A stretch of 64,000 nt of DNA from contig NZ_CP163443.1 of assembly GCF_041053055.1 (NCBI RefSeq), positions 3,224,001 to 3,288,000 of the forward strand, written 5' to 3'. This document shows positions 50,030 to 60,400 of the stretch, in pieces. Under the pieces are notes generated by a model, which made no database searches, was not told where the DNA came from, and saw only the letters and a program-made list of their open reading frames with translations. Both the position numbers and the translations under genes were made by a program. This stretch comes from Streptomyces sp. R41 (lineage in GTDB: Bacteria > Actinomycetota > Actinomycetes > Streptomycetales > Streptomycetaceae). Each line of letters begins with the position of its first letter. Within the stretch, counting starts at the first letter, position 1.

Positions 50030-50974
50030 ATGGGTGTCGAGATCTGTGTGGAAGGGCTGACCAAGTCCTTCGGTCACCAGGTCATCTGGCAGGACGTCTC
50101 GCTGACGCTGCCCGCCGGGGAGGTATCGGTCATGCTCGGCCCCTCGGGCACGGGCAAGTCGGTGTTCCTCAAGACGCTCGTCGGACTGCTGAAGCCGGAC
50201 CGGGGCTGCGTGAAGATCGCGGGCCGGGACATCACCAAGCTGCGCGAGCACGAGCTCTACGAGGTACGGAAACTCTTCGGCGTGCTGTTCCAGGACGGCG
50301 CGCTGTTCGGCTCGATGAGCCTGTACGACAACATCGCGTTCCCGCTGCGTGAGCACACCCGCAAGTCCGAGAGCCAGATCCGGCGCATCGTGCTGGAGAA
50401 GATGGACATGGTCGGGCTGATCGGTTCCGAGGGAAAGCTGCCCGGTGAGATCTCCGGCGGGATGCGCAAACGGGCCGGGCTGGCGCGGGCGCTGGTGCTC
50501 GATCCGGAGATCATCCTCTTCGACGAGCCGGACTCGGGCCTCGACCCGGTGCGCGTCGCGTACCTCAACCAGCTCATCGTCGACCTCAACGCACAGATCA
50601 ACGCGACCTTCCTGATCGTCACCCACGACATCGCCTCGGCCCGCCAAGTGCCGGACAACATCGGCCTGTTGTTCCGCCGTGAGCTGGTCATGTTCGGGCC
50701 GCGCGAGGAGCTGTTGACCAGTGACGAGCCGGTGGTACGGCAGTTCCTGAACGGCCGGATGCAGGGCCCGATCGGCATGGCGGAGGAGAAGGACGCCGCA
50801 CAGGTCGAGCAGGAGCTGGCGCGGCTCGGCGAAGCGGACCGGAAAGCCCGCCACGTCGGCAACGACATGACGCCGCGCCTGCTGCCGGGCCCCGGCATCA
50901 CCCGCCCGCCCCGCTGGGAGGCGATCGCGAGACGCGAGGCCGAGCTGCACCGCAAGGAGGTGGCGGACGCATGA
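50030..50974 (+). CDS. mkl: Mce-associated ABC ATPase (MceG/Mkl, MlaF-like)
   Basis: A 314-aa ATPase that powers Mce lipid importers. Walker A GPSGTGKSVFLKTL near residues 36-49, signature SGGMRKRAGLARAL near 142-155, Walker B IILFDEPDSGLDPVR near 161-175, H-loop VTHDIASARQVPDN. The C-terminal extension (about residues 245-314) is typical of MceG. ATG 50030 is chosen from the promoter position; ATG 49994 is the upstream alternative. It overlaps yrbEA by 4 nt. Confidence 0.93.
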   Translation: MGVEICVEGLTKSFGHQVIWQDVSLTLPAGEVSVMLGPSGTGKSVFLKTLVGLLKPDRGCVKIAGRDITKLREHELYEVRKLFGVLFQDGALFGSMSLYDNIAFPLREHTRKSESQIRRIVLEKMDMVGLIGSEGKLPGEISGGMRKRAGLARALVLDPEIILFDEPDSGLDPVRVAYLNQLIVDLNAQINATFLIVTHDIASARQVPDNIGLLFRRELVMFGPREELLTSDEPVVRQFLNGRMQGPIGMAEEKDAAQVEQELARLGEADRKARHVGNDMTPRLLPGPGITRPPRWEAIARREAELHRKEVADA

Positions 50975-51741
50975 GCCTGTCGCCGACCGGAGCGCTCAGG
51001 CACTCGGGGAACCTCTTCGCGATGGCGCTGGACGTCGTCCGGACCATACCCCGACGGCCGTTCCAGGCACGGGAGTTCATCCAGCAGGCCTGGTTCATCG
51101 CGAGCGTGACCATCCTGCCGACGGCCCTCGTGTCCATCCCCTTCGGCGCGGTCATCGCGCTGCAGATCGGCAGCCTGACCCGGCAGCTCGGCGCCCAGTC
51201 CTTCTCCGGCGCCGCCTCGGTCCTCGCGGTGCTGCGGGAGGCCTCACCGATCGTCACCGCGCTGCTGATCGCGGGCGCCGGCGGCACGGCGATCTGCGCG
51301 GACCTCGGGGCGCGGAAGATCCGCGAGGAGATCGACGCGATGCAGGTGCTGGGCATCGACCCCATCCACCGGCTGGTCGTCCCGCGGGTACTGGCGTCGA
51401 TGGTGGTGGCGGTGCTGCTCAACGGCCTGGTGTCGGTGGTCGGCGTCGCGGGCGGCTACTTCTTCAACGTCGTCCTGCAGAACGGCACACCAGGCGCCTA
51501 TCTCGCCTCCTTCACCACGCTCGCGCAGCTCTCCGACCTGTGGGCGGCGGAGATCAAGGCGCTGGTGTTCGGCGCGATCGCCGCGATCGTCGCCTCCTAC
51601 AAGGGACTCACCGCGAAGGGCGGCCCGAAGGGTGTGGGCGACGCGGTGAACCAGTCGGTGGTGATCACCTTCATGTTGCTGTTCGTGACGAACTTCGTGA
51701 TGACCGCCGTGTACTTCCAAGTCGTTCCGCAGAGGGGCTGA
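50971..51741 (+). CDS. yrbEA: MlaE/YrbE-type permease A of the Mce transporter
   Basis: A 256-aa membrane permease of the MlaE family, one of the two subunits of the Mce lipid importer. About five helices are visible. Block EFIQQAWFIASVTILPTALV and GAVIALQIGSLTRQLGAQSF are followed by the MlaE signature REASPIVTALLIAGAGGTAI and GARKIREEIDAMQVLGIDPI. It overlaps the ATPase gene by 4 nt, and the next gene starts 3 nt after its stop. Confidence 0.94.
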   Translation: MSLSPTGALRHSGNLFAMALDVVRTIPRRPFQAREFIQQAWFIASVTILPTALVSIPFGAVIALQIGSLTRQLGAQSFSGAASVLAVLREASPIVTALLIAGAGGTAICADLGARKIREEIDAMQVLGIDPIHRLVVPRVLASMVVAVLLNGLVSVVGVAGGYFFNVVLQNGTPGAYLASFTTLAQLSDLWAAEIKALVFGAIAAIVASYKGLTAKGGPKGVGDAVNQSVVITFMLLFVTNFVMTAVYFQVVPQRG

Positions 51742-51744
51742 GTC

Positions 51745-52548
51745 ATGGCGCTGCTGAATCGCCTGGAGGAACTGGGCAGCCAACTGTCCTTCTACGGCCG
51801 CTCGTTGGCGTGGGCGGGCCGCACCGTACGCCGCTACAAGAAGGAGATCCTCCGGCTGCTCGCCGAGGTGAGCTTCGGGCGCGGCGCCCTCGCCGTCGTG
51901 GGCGGCACGGTCGGTGTCATCGCCTTCCTGTCGTTCTTCACGGGCACGGAGGTGGGCCTGCAGGGGTACGCCGCGCTCAACCAGCTCGGCACCTCCAACT
52001 TCGTGGCGTTCCTCTCGGCGTACTTCAACACCCGGGAGATCGCCCCGCTGGTGGCCGGGCTCGCGCTGTCCGCGACGGTCGGCGCGGGGTTCACCGCCCA
52101 GCTCGGCGCGATGCGGATCAGCGAGGAGACGGACGCCCTCGAAGTCATGGGCGTCCCCTCGCTGCCGTTCCTGGTGACCACCCGGATGATCGCCGGTTTC
52201 GTCGCGGTGATCCCGCTGTACGTGGTCGGGCTGCTGTCCTCGTACTTCGCCGCCCGCACCATCACCACCGGCTACTACGGGCAGTCGGCGGGCACCTACG
52301 ACCACTACTTCCAGCAGTACCTGCCGCCGGTCGACGTGCTGTGGTCCTTCGGGAAAGTGCTCGTCTTCGCTGTCCTGATCATCCTCGTGCACTGCTTCTA
52401 CGGCTACTACGCGAGCGGCGGCCCGGCGGGCGTCGGCGTCGCCGTGGGCCGCGCCGTGCGCACCTCGATCGTCGCGATCAACGTCCTGGACTTCTTCCTG
52501 TCGCTCGCGATCTGGGGCGCCAACACGACCGTACGGATTGCGGGGTGA
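51745..52548 (+). CDS. yrbEB: MlaE/YrbE-type permease B of the Mce transporter
   Basis: A 267-aa permease pairing with YrbEA. An amphipathic N-terminal segment (LNRLEELGSQLSFYGRSLAW) and about five helices are visible. The signature here is REIAPLVAGLALSATVGAGF with QLGAMRISEETDALEVMGVP, carrying the EETDALEVMG core. Overlaps the MceA gene start by 4 nt (GTGA). Confidence 0.94.
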   Translation: MALLNRLEELGSQLSFYGRSLAWAGRTVRRYKKEILRLLAEVSFGRGALAVVGGTVGVIAFLSFFTGTEVGLQGYAALNQLGTSNFVAFLSAYFNTREIAPLVAGLALSATVGAGFTAQLGAMRISEETDALEVMGVPSLPFLVTTRMIAGFVAVIPLYVVGLLSSYFAARTITTGYYGQSAGTYDHYFQQYLPPVDVLWSFGKVLVFAVLIILVHCFYGYYASGGPAGVGVAVGRAVRTSIVAINVLDFFLSLAIWGANTTVRIAG

Positions 52549-53789
52549 GCCGTATGAGGGCGCTGAGACTGCGGTTGTACGGCGTCGTGTTCCTCGCCGT
52601 ACTCGCGCTGCTGCTGTCCCTGTCCGTCGCCGTGTACCGGCAGGTGTTCACCTCGGCCGTACGGATCGAGCTGGAGGCCGACAGCCTCGGCAACCAGCTC
52701 GATCCTCGTGCCGACGTCAAGCTGCGCGGGCTGTTGGTCGGCGAGGTGCGCGCGGTGCACGCCGACGGGTCGAAGGCGACGCTCGACATCGCGCTGAAGC
52801 CGGAGTACGTCGCGGACATCCCCTCCGACGTGCACGCGCGCCTGCTGCCCAAGACGCTGTTCGGCGAGAAGTACGTCGACCTGGTCGCGCCCGCGCGCTC
52901 CTCGGCCCGGCCCATCCGCGCCGGGGATGTCATCACCCAGGACCGCACCCGGGTCGGCATCGAGCTCCAGCAGCTGATGAACGACCTGCTGCCGCTGCTG
53001 CGGACCGTGCAGCCCGGCAAGCTCAACGCCACGCTCTCCGCGTTCGCCACCGCCCTCGAAGGGCGCGGCGACCGGATCGGCGACAACCTCACGCGCGTGG
53101 AGGACTATCTGCACCGCCTCAATCCTCATCTGCCGTCCCTCACCGAGGACTTCGCGCGGCTGGCCGACGTCGCCGAGGTGTACGGCGACGCGGCGCCCGA
53201 CCTGATGGCGATCCTGCGCAACACCGTCACCACCAGCCGCACCCTGGTCGAGCAGCGGGACCGGCTCGCGTCCGCGCTCACCACGACGGCCACCGCCGCG
53301 CGCACCGCGGACGACTTCCTCGACGCGAACGGCGACCGGCTGATCACCCTCGGCCGAGTCTCCCGCCCCACACTCGACCTCTTCGCCCGCTACTCGCCCG
53401 AGTACCCCTGCCTCCTCGCCGGCCTGGTGCGCGAGGAGCAGGCATCCGAGCAGGCCTTCCAGGGCGGCAAGATGCACATCACGCTCGAGGTCGTGCGCCA
53501 GCAGGGCGCGTACGAACCGGGTGAGTACCCCCGCTACGGCGATCGGTCGGGGCCCAACTGCCGCGACCTGCCCCATCCGCAGGTGCCCGCGCCCGGGGTC
53601 CACCTCAACGACGGTTCGGCGAAGGGGAGTTCGTCCGGTCCGGTCGGCGTTTCCTCCACCAGGACCGAGCAGCGCGCCGTCGGCTCGCTCGTCGCGCCCG
53701 TCATGGGTGTGCCCGCCGACGAGGTGCCGCCGGTCGCGACCCTGCTGTTCGGACCGATGGCGCGCGGGACGGCGGTGAGCGTCGCATGA
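52545..53789 (+). CDS. mceA: MCE family protein MceA
   Basis: A 414-aa substrate-binding/tunnel subunit. One N-terminal helix (LYGVVFLAVLALLLSLSVAV) anchors it; the MCE domain spans about residues 40-120 with VKLRGLLVGEVRAVHADGSK. A helical region of about 150-300 (Mce4_CUP1-like) follows, then a Gly/Ser-rich tail. Six Mce proteins are thought to form a hexameric tube carrying lipids or sterols from the outside. GTG 52545 overlaps the permease stop; ATG 52554 is the alternative. Confidence 0.9.
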   Translation: MSRMRALRLRLYGVVFLAVLALLLSLSVAVYRQVFTSAVRIELEADSLGNQLDPRADVKLRGLLVGEVRAVHADGSKATLDIALKPEYVADIPSDVHARLLPKTLFGEKYVDLVAPARSSARPIRAGDVITQDRTRVGIELQQLMNDLLPLLRTVQPGKLNATLSAFATALEGRGDRIGDNLTRVEDYLHRLNPHLPSLTEDFARLADVAEVYGDAAPDLMAILRNTVTTSRTLVEQRDRLASALTTTATAARTADDFLDANGDRLITLGRVSRPTLDLFARYSPEYPCLLAGLVREEQASEQAFQGGKMHITLEVVRQQGAYEPGEYPRYGDRSGPNCRDLPHPQVPAPGVHLNDGSAKGSSSGPVGVSSTRTEQRAVGSLVAPVMGVPADEVPPVATLLFGPMARGTAVSVA

Positions 53790-54859
53790 GGACCAAGAAG
53801 AACACGAAGATCACGAAGACCTCGCGGACGTCAGGAGCCCGGCAGGCCGCTGCCCCGCTGATCAAGTTCAGCCTCTTCGCCCTGGTGACGATCCTGGCGA
53901 CGGCGCTGCTCGCCGCCACCATCGTGAACATCTCCTTCACTCCCGAGCACACGTATCGCGCGGTGTTCAGCGACGTGACGGGCCTGGAGAAGGGCGACGA
54001 CATCCGGGTGGCCGGGGTACGGGTCGGCGAGGTCCAGGGCATCCGGATCAAGGACCGGACGCTGGCGGAGGTCACCTTCAGCGTCAGCGCGGATCGTCCG
54101 CTGCTGAACAGCACCGGCGCGGTCATCCGCTACCGGAACCTGGTCGGACAGCGTTACCTCGCCCTGACCGAGGGCGCGGGAGACGGCACCCGGCTGAAGC
54201 CCGGCGCCACGATCCCGTTGTCGCGCACCCAGCCCGCGCTGGACCTCAACGCGCTGCTGAACGGCTTCAAGCCACTGTTCGCCGCGCTCAGCCCGCAGGA
54301 CGTCAACCAGCTCGCGACCGAGATCATCCGGACACTCCAGGGCGAGGGCGGCACCGTCAACAGCCTGCTCGCACACACGGCTTCGCTCACCACGACGCTG
54401 GCCGGCCGCGACAAGCTGATCGGTTCGGTGATCGACAACCTCAACACCGTGCTGGAGACGCTGGACAAGCGCGGCGCCCGCTTCTCCGGGCTCCTCAAGC
54501 AGCTGCGGCGAGTGATTTCGGGGCTGTCCGCCGACCGCAAGCCCATCGGGCAGTCGCTGGTGGGCATCGGCGACCTGACCGATGCCACCTCGGGGCTGCT
54601 CAAGGACGCGCGTCCGCCCCTGAAGGACGACATCGCCGAGCTGACCGATCTCACCGGAACGCTGAACAAGAACGAGAACACCGTGGAGGGCGTCCTGAAG
54701 CGGCTGCCGAACAAGCTCAACGCACTGACGGGGACGGCGTCCTACGGCTCGTGGTTCAACTTCTACCTCTGCGACTTCGACGGCCGGATCGTGCTGCCGA
54801 AGACGAAGCAGGTGCTCACCCCCGAGCTGCATGTGGCGAGGGCGAGGTGCGGCGCATGA
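53786..54859 (+). CDS. mceB: MCE family protein MceB
   Basis: A 357-aa Mce subunit. A Lys/Thr-rich N-terminus (RTKKNTKITKTSRTSGARQA) precedes the anchor helix ALVTILATALLAATIVNISF. The MCE domain is at about 50-130 (DVTGLEKGDDIRVAGVRVGE, TGAVIRYRNLVGQRYLALTE), followed by helical repeats including LLNGFKPLFAALSPQDVNQL. Cys pair near the end (YLCDFDGRIVLPKT...ARCGA). It overlaps both neighbours by 4 nt. Confidence 0.92.
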   Translation: MRTKKNTKITKTSRTSGARQAAAPLIKFSLFALVTILATALLAATIVNISFTPEHTYRAVFSDVTGLEKGDDIRVAGVRVGEVQGIRIKDRTLAEVTFSVSADRPLLNSTGAVIRYRNLVGQRYLALTEGAGDGTRLKPGATIPLSRTQPALDLNALLNGFKPLFAALSPQDVNQLATEIIRTLQGEGGTVNSLLAHTASLTTTLAGRDKLIGSVIDNLNTVLETLDKRGARFSGLLKQLRRVISGLSADRKPIGQSLVGIGDLTDATSGLLKDARPPLKDDIAELTDLTGTLNKNENTVEGVLKRLPNKLNALTGTASYGSWFNFYLCDFDGRIVLPKTKQVLTPELHVARARCGA

Positions 54860-56121
54860 CGCAGCACTTCCTTTCGCGCCGGACTCGTAAGCGCCGCCCG
54901 GAGCCGCTGGTCAAGGTCCGCATCGACCCGCCCAAGCTCCCGAAAATACGGCTCCTGCCGCGCCGGGCACCGCGCCCGCGCCGCCCGGAACCCCTGGTGA
55001 AAGTCCGCATCGACCCGCCGAAGCTCCCGAAAATACGGCTGCTCCCGCGCCGGGCGCCCCGTCCCCGCCGTCCGGAACCGCTGATGAAGGTTCGCATCGA
55101 CCCGCCTCGGATACGGCTTCCACGGATCCGCCGTCCGCGCCTGATCCCGTTCCGCGAGCGCAACCCCGTGGTGATCGGAGCTGTCGGTCTCACCACCCTC
55201 GGGCTGCTGGCCGTGGCCGCGTTCAACGCGGACAGCCTGCCGCTGATCGGCGGCGGCGACACGTACAGCGCGGCCTTCTCGGAGGCGGGCGGTCTCAAGC
55301 CCGGCGACGAGGTGCGGATCGCCGGCGTCAAGGTCGGCAAGGTCGAGGACGTCGATCTGGACGGCGACCACGTCAAGGTCACCTTCAAGATCAAGGGCGA
55401 TCCGGCGTTCGGCACCGGGACCGGCGCCTCGATCCGGGTCAAGACGATCCTCGGCGCCAAGTACCTCGCGCTGCATCCCGAGGGGCCGGGGCAGTTGAAG
55501 CCAGGCAGCGAGATACCGCTGAAGAGGACGGTTCCGGCGTACGACGTCGTACAGGCGTTCAGCGATCTCACCACCACGACGGAGAAGGTCGACACCGACC
55601 AGTTGGCGAAGGCCCTGGACACCATCTCCACCACCTTCCAGGACTCGCCCGCCGAGGTACGGGCGTCCATCAAGGGCCTGTCGAAGATCTCCCGGACGGT
55701 CGCCTCGCGCGACAAGGCGCTGGGCGAACTCCTCGACCACGCGAACGGTGTCACGGGCGTGCTGGCCGACCACTCCGAGGACTTCTCCGGGCTGGTCAAG
55801 GACGGCGACAAGCTGTTCAAGGAGATCAGCAAGCGGCGCAAGGCGATCCACAAGCTGCTGAAGAGCTCCGCCGCGCTGGGCATCGAGCTCTCCGGCCTGG
55901 TCGAGGACAACGACAAGGAGATCGGGCCCGCGCTCAAGGGCCTGAACCGTGTGGTGCAGATGCTCGAACGGAATCAGTCGAGCCTCGACCGGAGCGTCAA
56001 GCTGCTCGCGCCGTACGTCCGGGTCTTCAGCAACACCCTCGGCAACGGCCGCTGGTTCGACAGCTACGTCCAGAACCTGGTCGCCGCTCCGGTGGTGCCG
56101 CGCACGGGAGGCACGCAGTGA
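54856..56121 (+). CDS. mceC: MCE family protein MceC with an N-terminal tandem-repeat extension
   Basis: A 421-aa Mce subunit with an unusual cytoplasmic N-terminus. Residues about 13-96 are three copies of a 29-residue unit ([20 protein letters not shown] followed by LLPRRAPRP), the third degenerate, encoded by 87-bp direct repeats. A membrane helix ([20 protein letters not shown], near 105-124) follows, then the MCE domain ([20 protein letters not shown]) at about 140-220 and a long helical tail. The repeat is strongly basic with several prolines and could bind nucleic acid, lipid heads or partner proteins. Confidence 0.9.
   Translation: MTQHFLSRRTRKRRPEPLVKVRIDPPKLPKIRLLPRRAPRPRRPEPLVKVRIDPPKLPKIRLLPRRAPRPRRPEPLMKVRIDPPRIRLPRIRRPRLIPFRERNPVVIGAVGLTTLGLLAVAAFNADSLPLIGGGDTYSAAFSEAGGLKPGDEVRIAGVKVGKVEDVDLDGDHVKVTFKIKGDPAFGTGTGASIRVKTILGAKYLALHPEGPGQLKPGSEIPLKRTVPAYDVVQAFSDLTTTTEKVDTDQLAKALDTISTTFQDSPAEVRASIKGLSKISRTVASRDKALGELLDHANGVTGVLADHSEDFSGLVKDGDKLFKEISKRRKAIHKLLKSSAALGIELSGLVEDNDKEIGPALKGLNRVVQMLERNQSSLDRSVKLLAPYVRVFSNTLGNGRWFDSYVQNLVAAPVVPRTGGTQ
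54892..55140 (+). repeat. 87-bp tandem repeats inside mceC
   Basis: Three consecutive units starting at 54892, 54979 and 55066, in frame. Nucleotide differences between units are mostly silent third-position changes, which indicates selection to keep the protein repeat rather than recent slippage alone. Confidence 0.88.
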
Positions 56122-57269
56122 AGAAACTGAAGAGGCGCGTGGCCGTGAAGACCCTGAAGAGGCGCGTGGCCGTGGTCACCGCACTCGCCCTCGTCGCCGC
56201 GCTGACCTACATGCTGTGGCCGCGCTCCGAGCCCGTGCACGTCACCGCGTACTTCCCGCGCACCGTCGGCATCTACCCCGGCTCGGACGTCCGCGTCCTC
56301 GGCGTCCGGATCGGCGAGGTCGAGAAGATCACGCCGGAGGGCGACCGGGTGCGGGTGGAGCTGACGTACGACGAAGGCCGCAAGGTCCCGGCGGACGCCA
56401 AGGCCGCGATCATCAACTCCTCGGTGGTCAGCGACCGTTACGTGCAGCTGCTGCCGGTGTACCGGAAGGGCCCGGTACTACGGAACGGCGCCGTCATCCC
56501 CGAGACGCGGACGGCCGTGCCGGTCGAACTGGACCGCATCTTCGACAGTCTGCACACGACGGCCGACGCGCTCGGCCCCCAGGGCGCCAACAAGGACGGC
56601 TCGCTGTCGCGGCTGCTCGGGGTGAGCGCGGACAACCTCGAGGGCCAGGGCGAGAACCTCAACCAGACGGTCGAGGACCTCTCGCAGGCCGTCACCACGC
56701 TGTCGGACGGCCGCACGGACCTCTTCGGCACGGTGCGGAACCTGCAGGTGTTCACGGCGGCACTGGCCGCGGACGACAAGAGCGTGCGGTCGTTCAACAC
56801 CAGCCTGGCCGAGGTCGCCGGACAGCTCGCGGGCGAGCGCAAGGACCTCGCGGACGCGCTCAAGAACCTGGGGACGGCGCTCGGCGACGTGTCCGCCTTC
56901 GTGAAGAACAACAAGAAGTCGCTGACCTCGAACGTGAAGGGCCTCAGCAAGGTGACCAAGGTGCTCGTCACCCAACGGGCCGCGCTGGCCGAGCTGTTGG
57001 AGGTCGCTCCCACGGGTCTGTCGAACCTGAACAACGCCTACAACCCGTCCTCGGGCACCCTCGACACCCGCAACAACGCCCAACAGGCACAGGATCCGGC
57101 CTCACTGCTGTGCTCCGTACTGAGGACGACCGGCGACGAAGGCGGCAAGAACCCCGACTGCAAGGAGCTGAAGGACCTCTTCGACTCCCTGCCCAAGGTG
57201 CCTCAGGGCTCCGCGGTGACGGGAACCGTCGACCGGACGCTCGGCGGAATTCTGGGGGCGAGCGCATGA
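56118..57269 (+). CDS. mceD: MCE family protein MceD
   Basis: A 383-aa Mce subunit. The N-terminus is a direct duplication, [18 protein letters not shown], from nearly identical 27-bp units. It precedes the anchor helix [15 protein letters not shown]. The MCE domain is at about 40-120 ([20 protein letters not shown]), then helical repeats ([20 protein letters not shown]), ending with a Cys-containing tail ([20 protein letters not shown]). ATG overlaps the MceC stop by 4 nt. Confidence 0.92.
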   Translation: MKKLKRRVAVKTLKRRVAVVTALALVAALTYMLWPRSEPVHVTAYFPRTVGIYPGSDVRVLGVRIGEVEKITPEGDRVRVELTYDEGRKVPADAKAAIINSSVVSDRYVQLLPVYRKGPVLRNGAVIPETRTAVPVELDRIFDSLHTTADALGPQGANKDGSLSRLLGVSADNLEGQGENLNQTVEDLSQAVTTLSDGRTDLFGTVRNLQVFTAALAADDKSVRSFNTSLAEVAGQLAGERKDLADALKNLGTALGDVSAFVKNNKKSLTSNVKGLSKVTKVLVTQRAALAELLEVAPTGLSNLNNAYNPSSGTLDTRNNAQQAQDPASLLCSVLRTTGDEGGKNPDCKELKDLFDSLPKVPQGSAVTGTVDRTLGGILGASA

Positions 57270-58555
57270 GCGCGCGGCGCAAGGTCGGGGCGGTGGCGAT
57301 GGCCGCGGTCGGATCGCTGCTGCTGTCCGGCTGCGAGTTCAACGGCTGGTACGACGTCCAGCTGCCCGGCGGAGCCGCCGCCGACGGCCACGCGTACCAC
57401 GTCACCGTCGAGTTCCGCGACGTCCTCGACCTGGTGCCGCAGTCGGCGGTGAAGGTCAACAACGTCACTGTGGGCGCGGTCGAGAAGGTGGAACTCGACG
57501 GCTGGCACGCGCGCGTACGGCTGCGGGTCGCCGACTCGGTGAAGCTGCCCGCCAACGCGATCGCAGAGCTGCGGCAGACCAGCATGCTCGGCGAGAAGTA
57601 CGTCGCGCTCTCCGCCCCTTCCGGCACCGCCCCGGTGGGTCGGCTCGGCGACGGCGACCGCATCCCGCTGTCCCGCAGCGGCCGCAACCCGGAGATCGAG
57701 GAGGTGCTCTCCGCGCTGTCCGCGCTGCTCAACGGCGGCGGAGTGGCCCAGCTCAAGACGATCACCGTGGAGCTGAACAAGGCCCTGCACGGCCGGGAGA
57801 ACCGGGTCAGGTCGCTGCTCAAGGAGCTGAACACGTTCATCGGCGGTCTGGACGACCAGCGCAAGGACATCGTCCACGCCCTCAAAGCCGTCGACCGGCT
57901 CGCGGGACGGCTCGGCAAGGAGAAGAAGACGATCGCCCAGGCCGTCGACACGATGCCGCCCGCCCTGAAAGTCCTCGCCGACCAGCGCCGCGATCTGACG
58001 AGGATGCTCACCGCCCTGTCGAAGCTCGGCAAGACGGGCACCAAGGTGGTCAACGCCTCGCACGACGACACGGTCGCGAACCTCAAACAACTGCGGCCGA
58101 TCCTTCAGCAGCTGAACAAGGCGGGCGACGATCTGCCCAACTCCCTTGAGCTGCTGACCACTTACCCGTTCCCGCGCAACGTCACGGGCGCCATCAAGGG
58201 GGACTACGTCAATCTCGACATCACCGCGGATCTGGACCTGGCCGGCATCTACGGGAACGTGACGGACGGCAACTCCGGCCGGGGCGACGGCGATTCCCAG
58301 AAGCCCGACACTCCCGACGTACCCGATCTCCCCGATCTTCCCGATCTGCCGAGCGTGCCGACACCCACCGCGTTGCCGAGCACACCGAGCCTGCCGTCGT
58401 CCCCCTCGGTGCCGTCGGCCCCGTCGGCGTCGTCGGGCGGCGGCGGTCCGCTGTGCCCGCCGGTGTGCACCAGCAGCTACACCACCCAAGGCGGGCTGCC
58501 CGAGGGGATCAACCTCGCGCTCGCGGAGCTGATGCTGAAGGGGGTTCAGCCGTGA
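57266..58555 (+). CDS. mceE: MCE family lipoprotein MceE
   Basis: A 429-aa lipoprotein, the usual MceE form. Signal [16 protein letters not shown] with lipobox Cys in [13 protein letters not shown] domain about residues 45-125 ([20 protein letters not shown]), helical region to about 310, then a Pro/Ser-rich tail [19 protein letters not shown] and a double-Cys end ([12 protein letters not shown]). The tail resembles that of the sigma factor encoded upstream. Starts within the MceD stop. Confidence 0.92.
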   Translation: MSARRKVGAVAMAAVGSLLLSGCEFNGWYDVQLPGGAAADGHAYHVTVEFRDVLDLVPQSAVKVNNVTVGAVEKVELDGWHARVRLRVADSVKLPANAIAELRQTSMLGEKYVALSAPSGTAPVGRLGDGDRIPLSRSGRNPEIEEVLSALSALLNGGGVAQLKTITVELNKALHGRENRVRSLLKELNTFIGGLDDQRKDIVHALKAVDRLAGRLGKEKKTIAQAVDTMPPALKVLADQRRDLTRMLTALSKLGKTGTKVVNASHDDTVANLKQLRPILQQLNKAGDDLPNSLELLTTYPFPRNVTGAIKGDYVNLDITADLDLAGIYGNVTDGNSGRGDGDSQKPDTPDVPDLPDLPDLPSVPTPTALPSTPSLPSSPSVPSAPSASSGGGGPLCPPVCTSSYTTQGGLPEGINLALAELMLKGVQP

Positions 58556-59841
58556 TCACCCGTACGGTCAAGGCCCAACTGCTCGCCTTCGCCACCGTCA
58601 CCGCCGTCGGGGTGTCGTACGTCGGCGCCGAGTACACCGGCCTGGTGGACGACGTCCTGGGTCGCGGCTACACCGTGCAGGCGGACTTCACCGAATCCGG
58701 GGGCATCTTCCCCGGCGCCGAGGTCACCTACCGCGGGGTGCCGGTGGGCCGCGTCGGCGCGCTGGGGCTGACCGGCGCCGACGGCGTCTCGGTCTCCCTC
58801 GACATCAAGGACGGCGCTCCGCGCATCCCGGCGGACACGCTCGCCGTGGTGGCGAACCGTTCGGCGGTGGGCGAGCAATACGTAGATCTGCAGCCGCGTA
58901 GTTCGCATGGCCCATATCTCCTCGACGGCAGCGCCATCCCGCGCGGCAGCACCCGCGTGCCGCTGCCCACGACGGACCTGGTCCTCAGCCTGGACCGGCT
59001 TGTGAACTCGGTCGGCAAGGACGATCTGCGGATCACCGTCGACGAGCTGGGCAAGGCCTTCTCCGGCACCGGCCCGAACCTGAGCCGGCTGGTGGACTCG
59101 GGCAACGCGCTCGTCGAGTCGGCCTCCGAGTCACTCCCCCAGACGATCTCGCTGATCGAGGACTCGCGAAAGGTCCTCAAGACGCAGGCCGACCAGGGTT
59201 CGTCCATCAAGTCGTTCGCGCACGATCTGGCGGCCCTCAGCGCGCAGTTGAAGTCGAGCGACGGGGACCTGCGCAAGCTGATCGGCAACGCGACGCCGGC
59301 CGCGCAGCAGGTGAACTCGCTACTGAAGAACATCTCACCGCGGCTGTCGGTCCTGTTGGCGAATCTGATCAGCGGCGGCCAGGTCACGCTGGCCCGCCTG
59401 CCCGGCGTGGAGCAGTCCCTGGTCACCTTCCCGGCACTGGTCGCGGGCAGCTACACGGTCGTCCCGGGCGACGGCACCACCCACTTCGGCCTGGTGGTGA
59501 ACGCCGACGACCCGCCGCCGTGCACCCAGGGGTACGGGACAACACGGCGCGACCCCTCGGACACCAGCACGCGCGAGGCGAACACCGACGCGCGCTGCAC
59601 GGCCCCTCGCGGGAGCAAGACGTCGGTGCGGGGCGCGCAGAACGCCCCCGGCGCGTCGGCCGCTTCCGGCGGCGCGAACCAGACGGCGTACGGGACGCCG
59701 TACATCACGCCTTACGACCCGGAGACCGGCACCGCGACCGGCCCGGACGGAAGGCCTGTCGAGATCGGCTCGACGGGCGGCCAACAGGCTTTGTTCGGAA
59801 AGGAGTCGTGGCAATGGCTGCTAGTCGGACCGATGGCATGA
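58552..59841 (+). CDS. mceF: MCE family protein MceF
   Basis: A 429-aa Mce subunit, last of six. The N-terminal helix (TVKAQLLAFATVTAVGVSYV) is followed by an MCE domain at about 40-115 (ESGGIFPGAEVTYRGVPVGR), a helical section to about 290, and a hydrophilic tail with Cys (DDPPPCTQGYGT, NTDARCTAPRGS). GTG 58552 overlaps the MceE stop by 4 nt. Completes the mceA-F series. Confidence 0.92.
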   Translation: MITRTVKAQLLAFATVTAVGVSYVGAEYTGLVDDVLGRGYTVQADFTESGGIFPGAEVTYRGVPVGRVGALGLTGADGVSVSLDIKDGAPRIPADTLAVVANRSAVGEQYVDLQPRSSHGPYLLDGSAIPRGSTRVPLPTTDLVLSLDRLVNSVGKDDLRITVDELGKAFSGTGPNLSRLVDSGNALVESASESLPQTISLIEDSRKVLKTQADQGSSIKSFAHDLAALSAQLKSSDGDLRKLIGNATPAAQQVNSLLKNISPRLSVLLANLISGGQVTLARLPGVEQSLVTFPALVAGSYTVVPGDGTTHFGLVVNADDPPPCTQGYGTTRRDPSDTSTREANTDARCTAPRGSKTSVRGAQNAPGASAASGGANQTAYGTPYITPYDPETGTATGPDGRPVEIGSTGGQQALFGKESWQWLLVGPMA

Positions 59842-60353
59842 GCGGGGCCATGAGCAGAGCGGTGAGCGGGGCCCTGTCGGGCAGGGCGTGGTCGGTGGGA
59901 CTGGTGGTGGCGACCGTCCTCACCACCGCGCTGACGATCTGGCTGAGCCTCCGGGTCTACGACCAGCACGAGGCCGAGCAGCGCCGCCAGGACATCCTGT
60001 CCACGGCACGCCAGTCGGCGCTGAACTTCACGTCGCTCGACTACCGGCACTACGACCGGGACAGCGCGAACGTCCTCGAGGGCGCCACCGGCGACTTCAA
60101 GAAGCAGTTCGCCGCGCAGACCGAGCAGTTGACCAAGCTCGTCGCCGCGAACGAGTCCGTGTCCGAGGGCCAGGTCCTCGACGCGGGCATCGTCCGCTCC
60201 GACGAGCACTCGGCCCGCGTCCTGGTGGTCGCCGACAGCAAGGTCACCAACACCGCCGCGCCCAAGGGCGAGGCGCGCACCTACCGGCTCCAGCTCGACC
60301 TGGTGCACCGGGACGGCCGCTGGCTGACCTCGGACGTCGAGTTCGTCGGCTGA
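59814..60353 (+). CDS. Mce-associated membrane protein 1
   Basis: A 179-aa protein. One membrane helix at about residues 25-46 (AWSVGLVVATVLTTALTIWL) with a small outside domain (RQSALNFTSLDYRHYDRDSA, NVLEGATGDFKKQFAAQTEQ) typical of Mce-associated (Mas) proteins that stabilise the importer. ATG 59814, behind AAGGAG with 8-nt spacing, overlaps the end of mceF by 28 nt. Confidence 0.88.
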   Translation: MAASRTDGMSGAMSRAVSGALSGRAWSVGLVVATVLTTALTIWLSLRVYDQHEAEQRRQDILSTARQSALNFTSLDYRHYDRDSANVLEGATGDFKKQFAAQTEQLTKLVAANESVSEGQVLDAGIVRSDEHSARVLVVADSKVTNTAAPKGEARTYRLQLDLVHRDGRWLTSDVEFVG

Positions 60354-60400
60354 CCGCGCCCTGACCGCCGTACGCCCATGAGGACTTGAGGAGCAAAACC

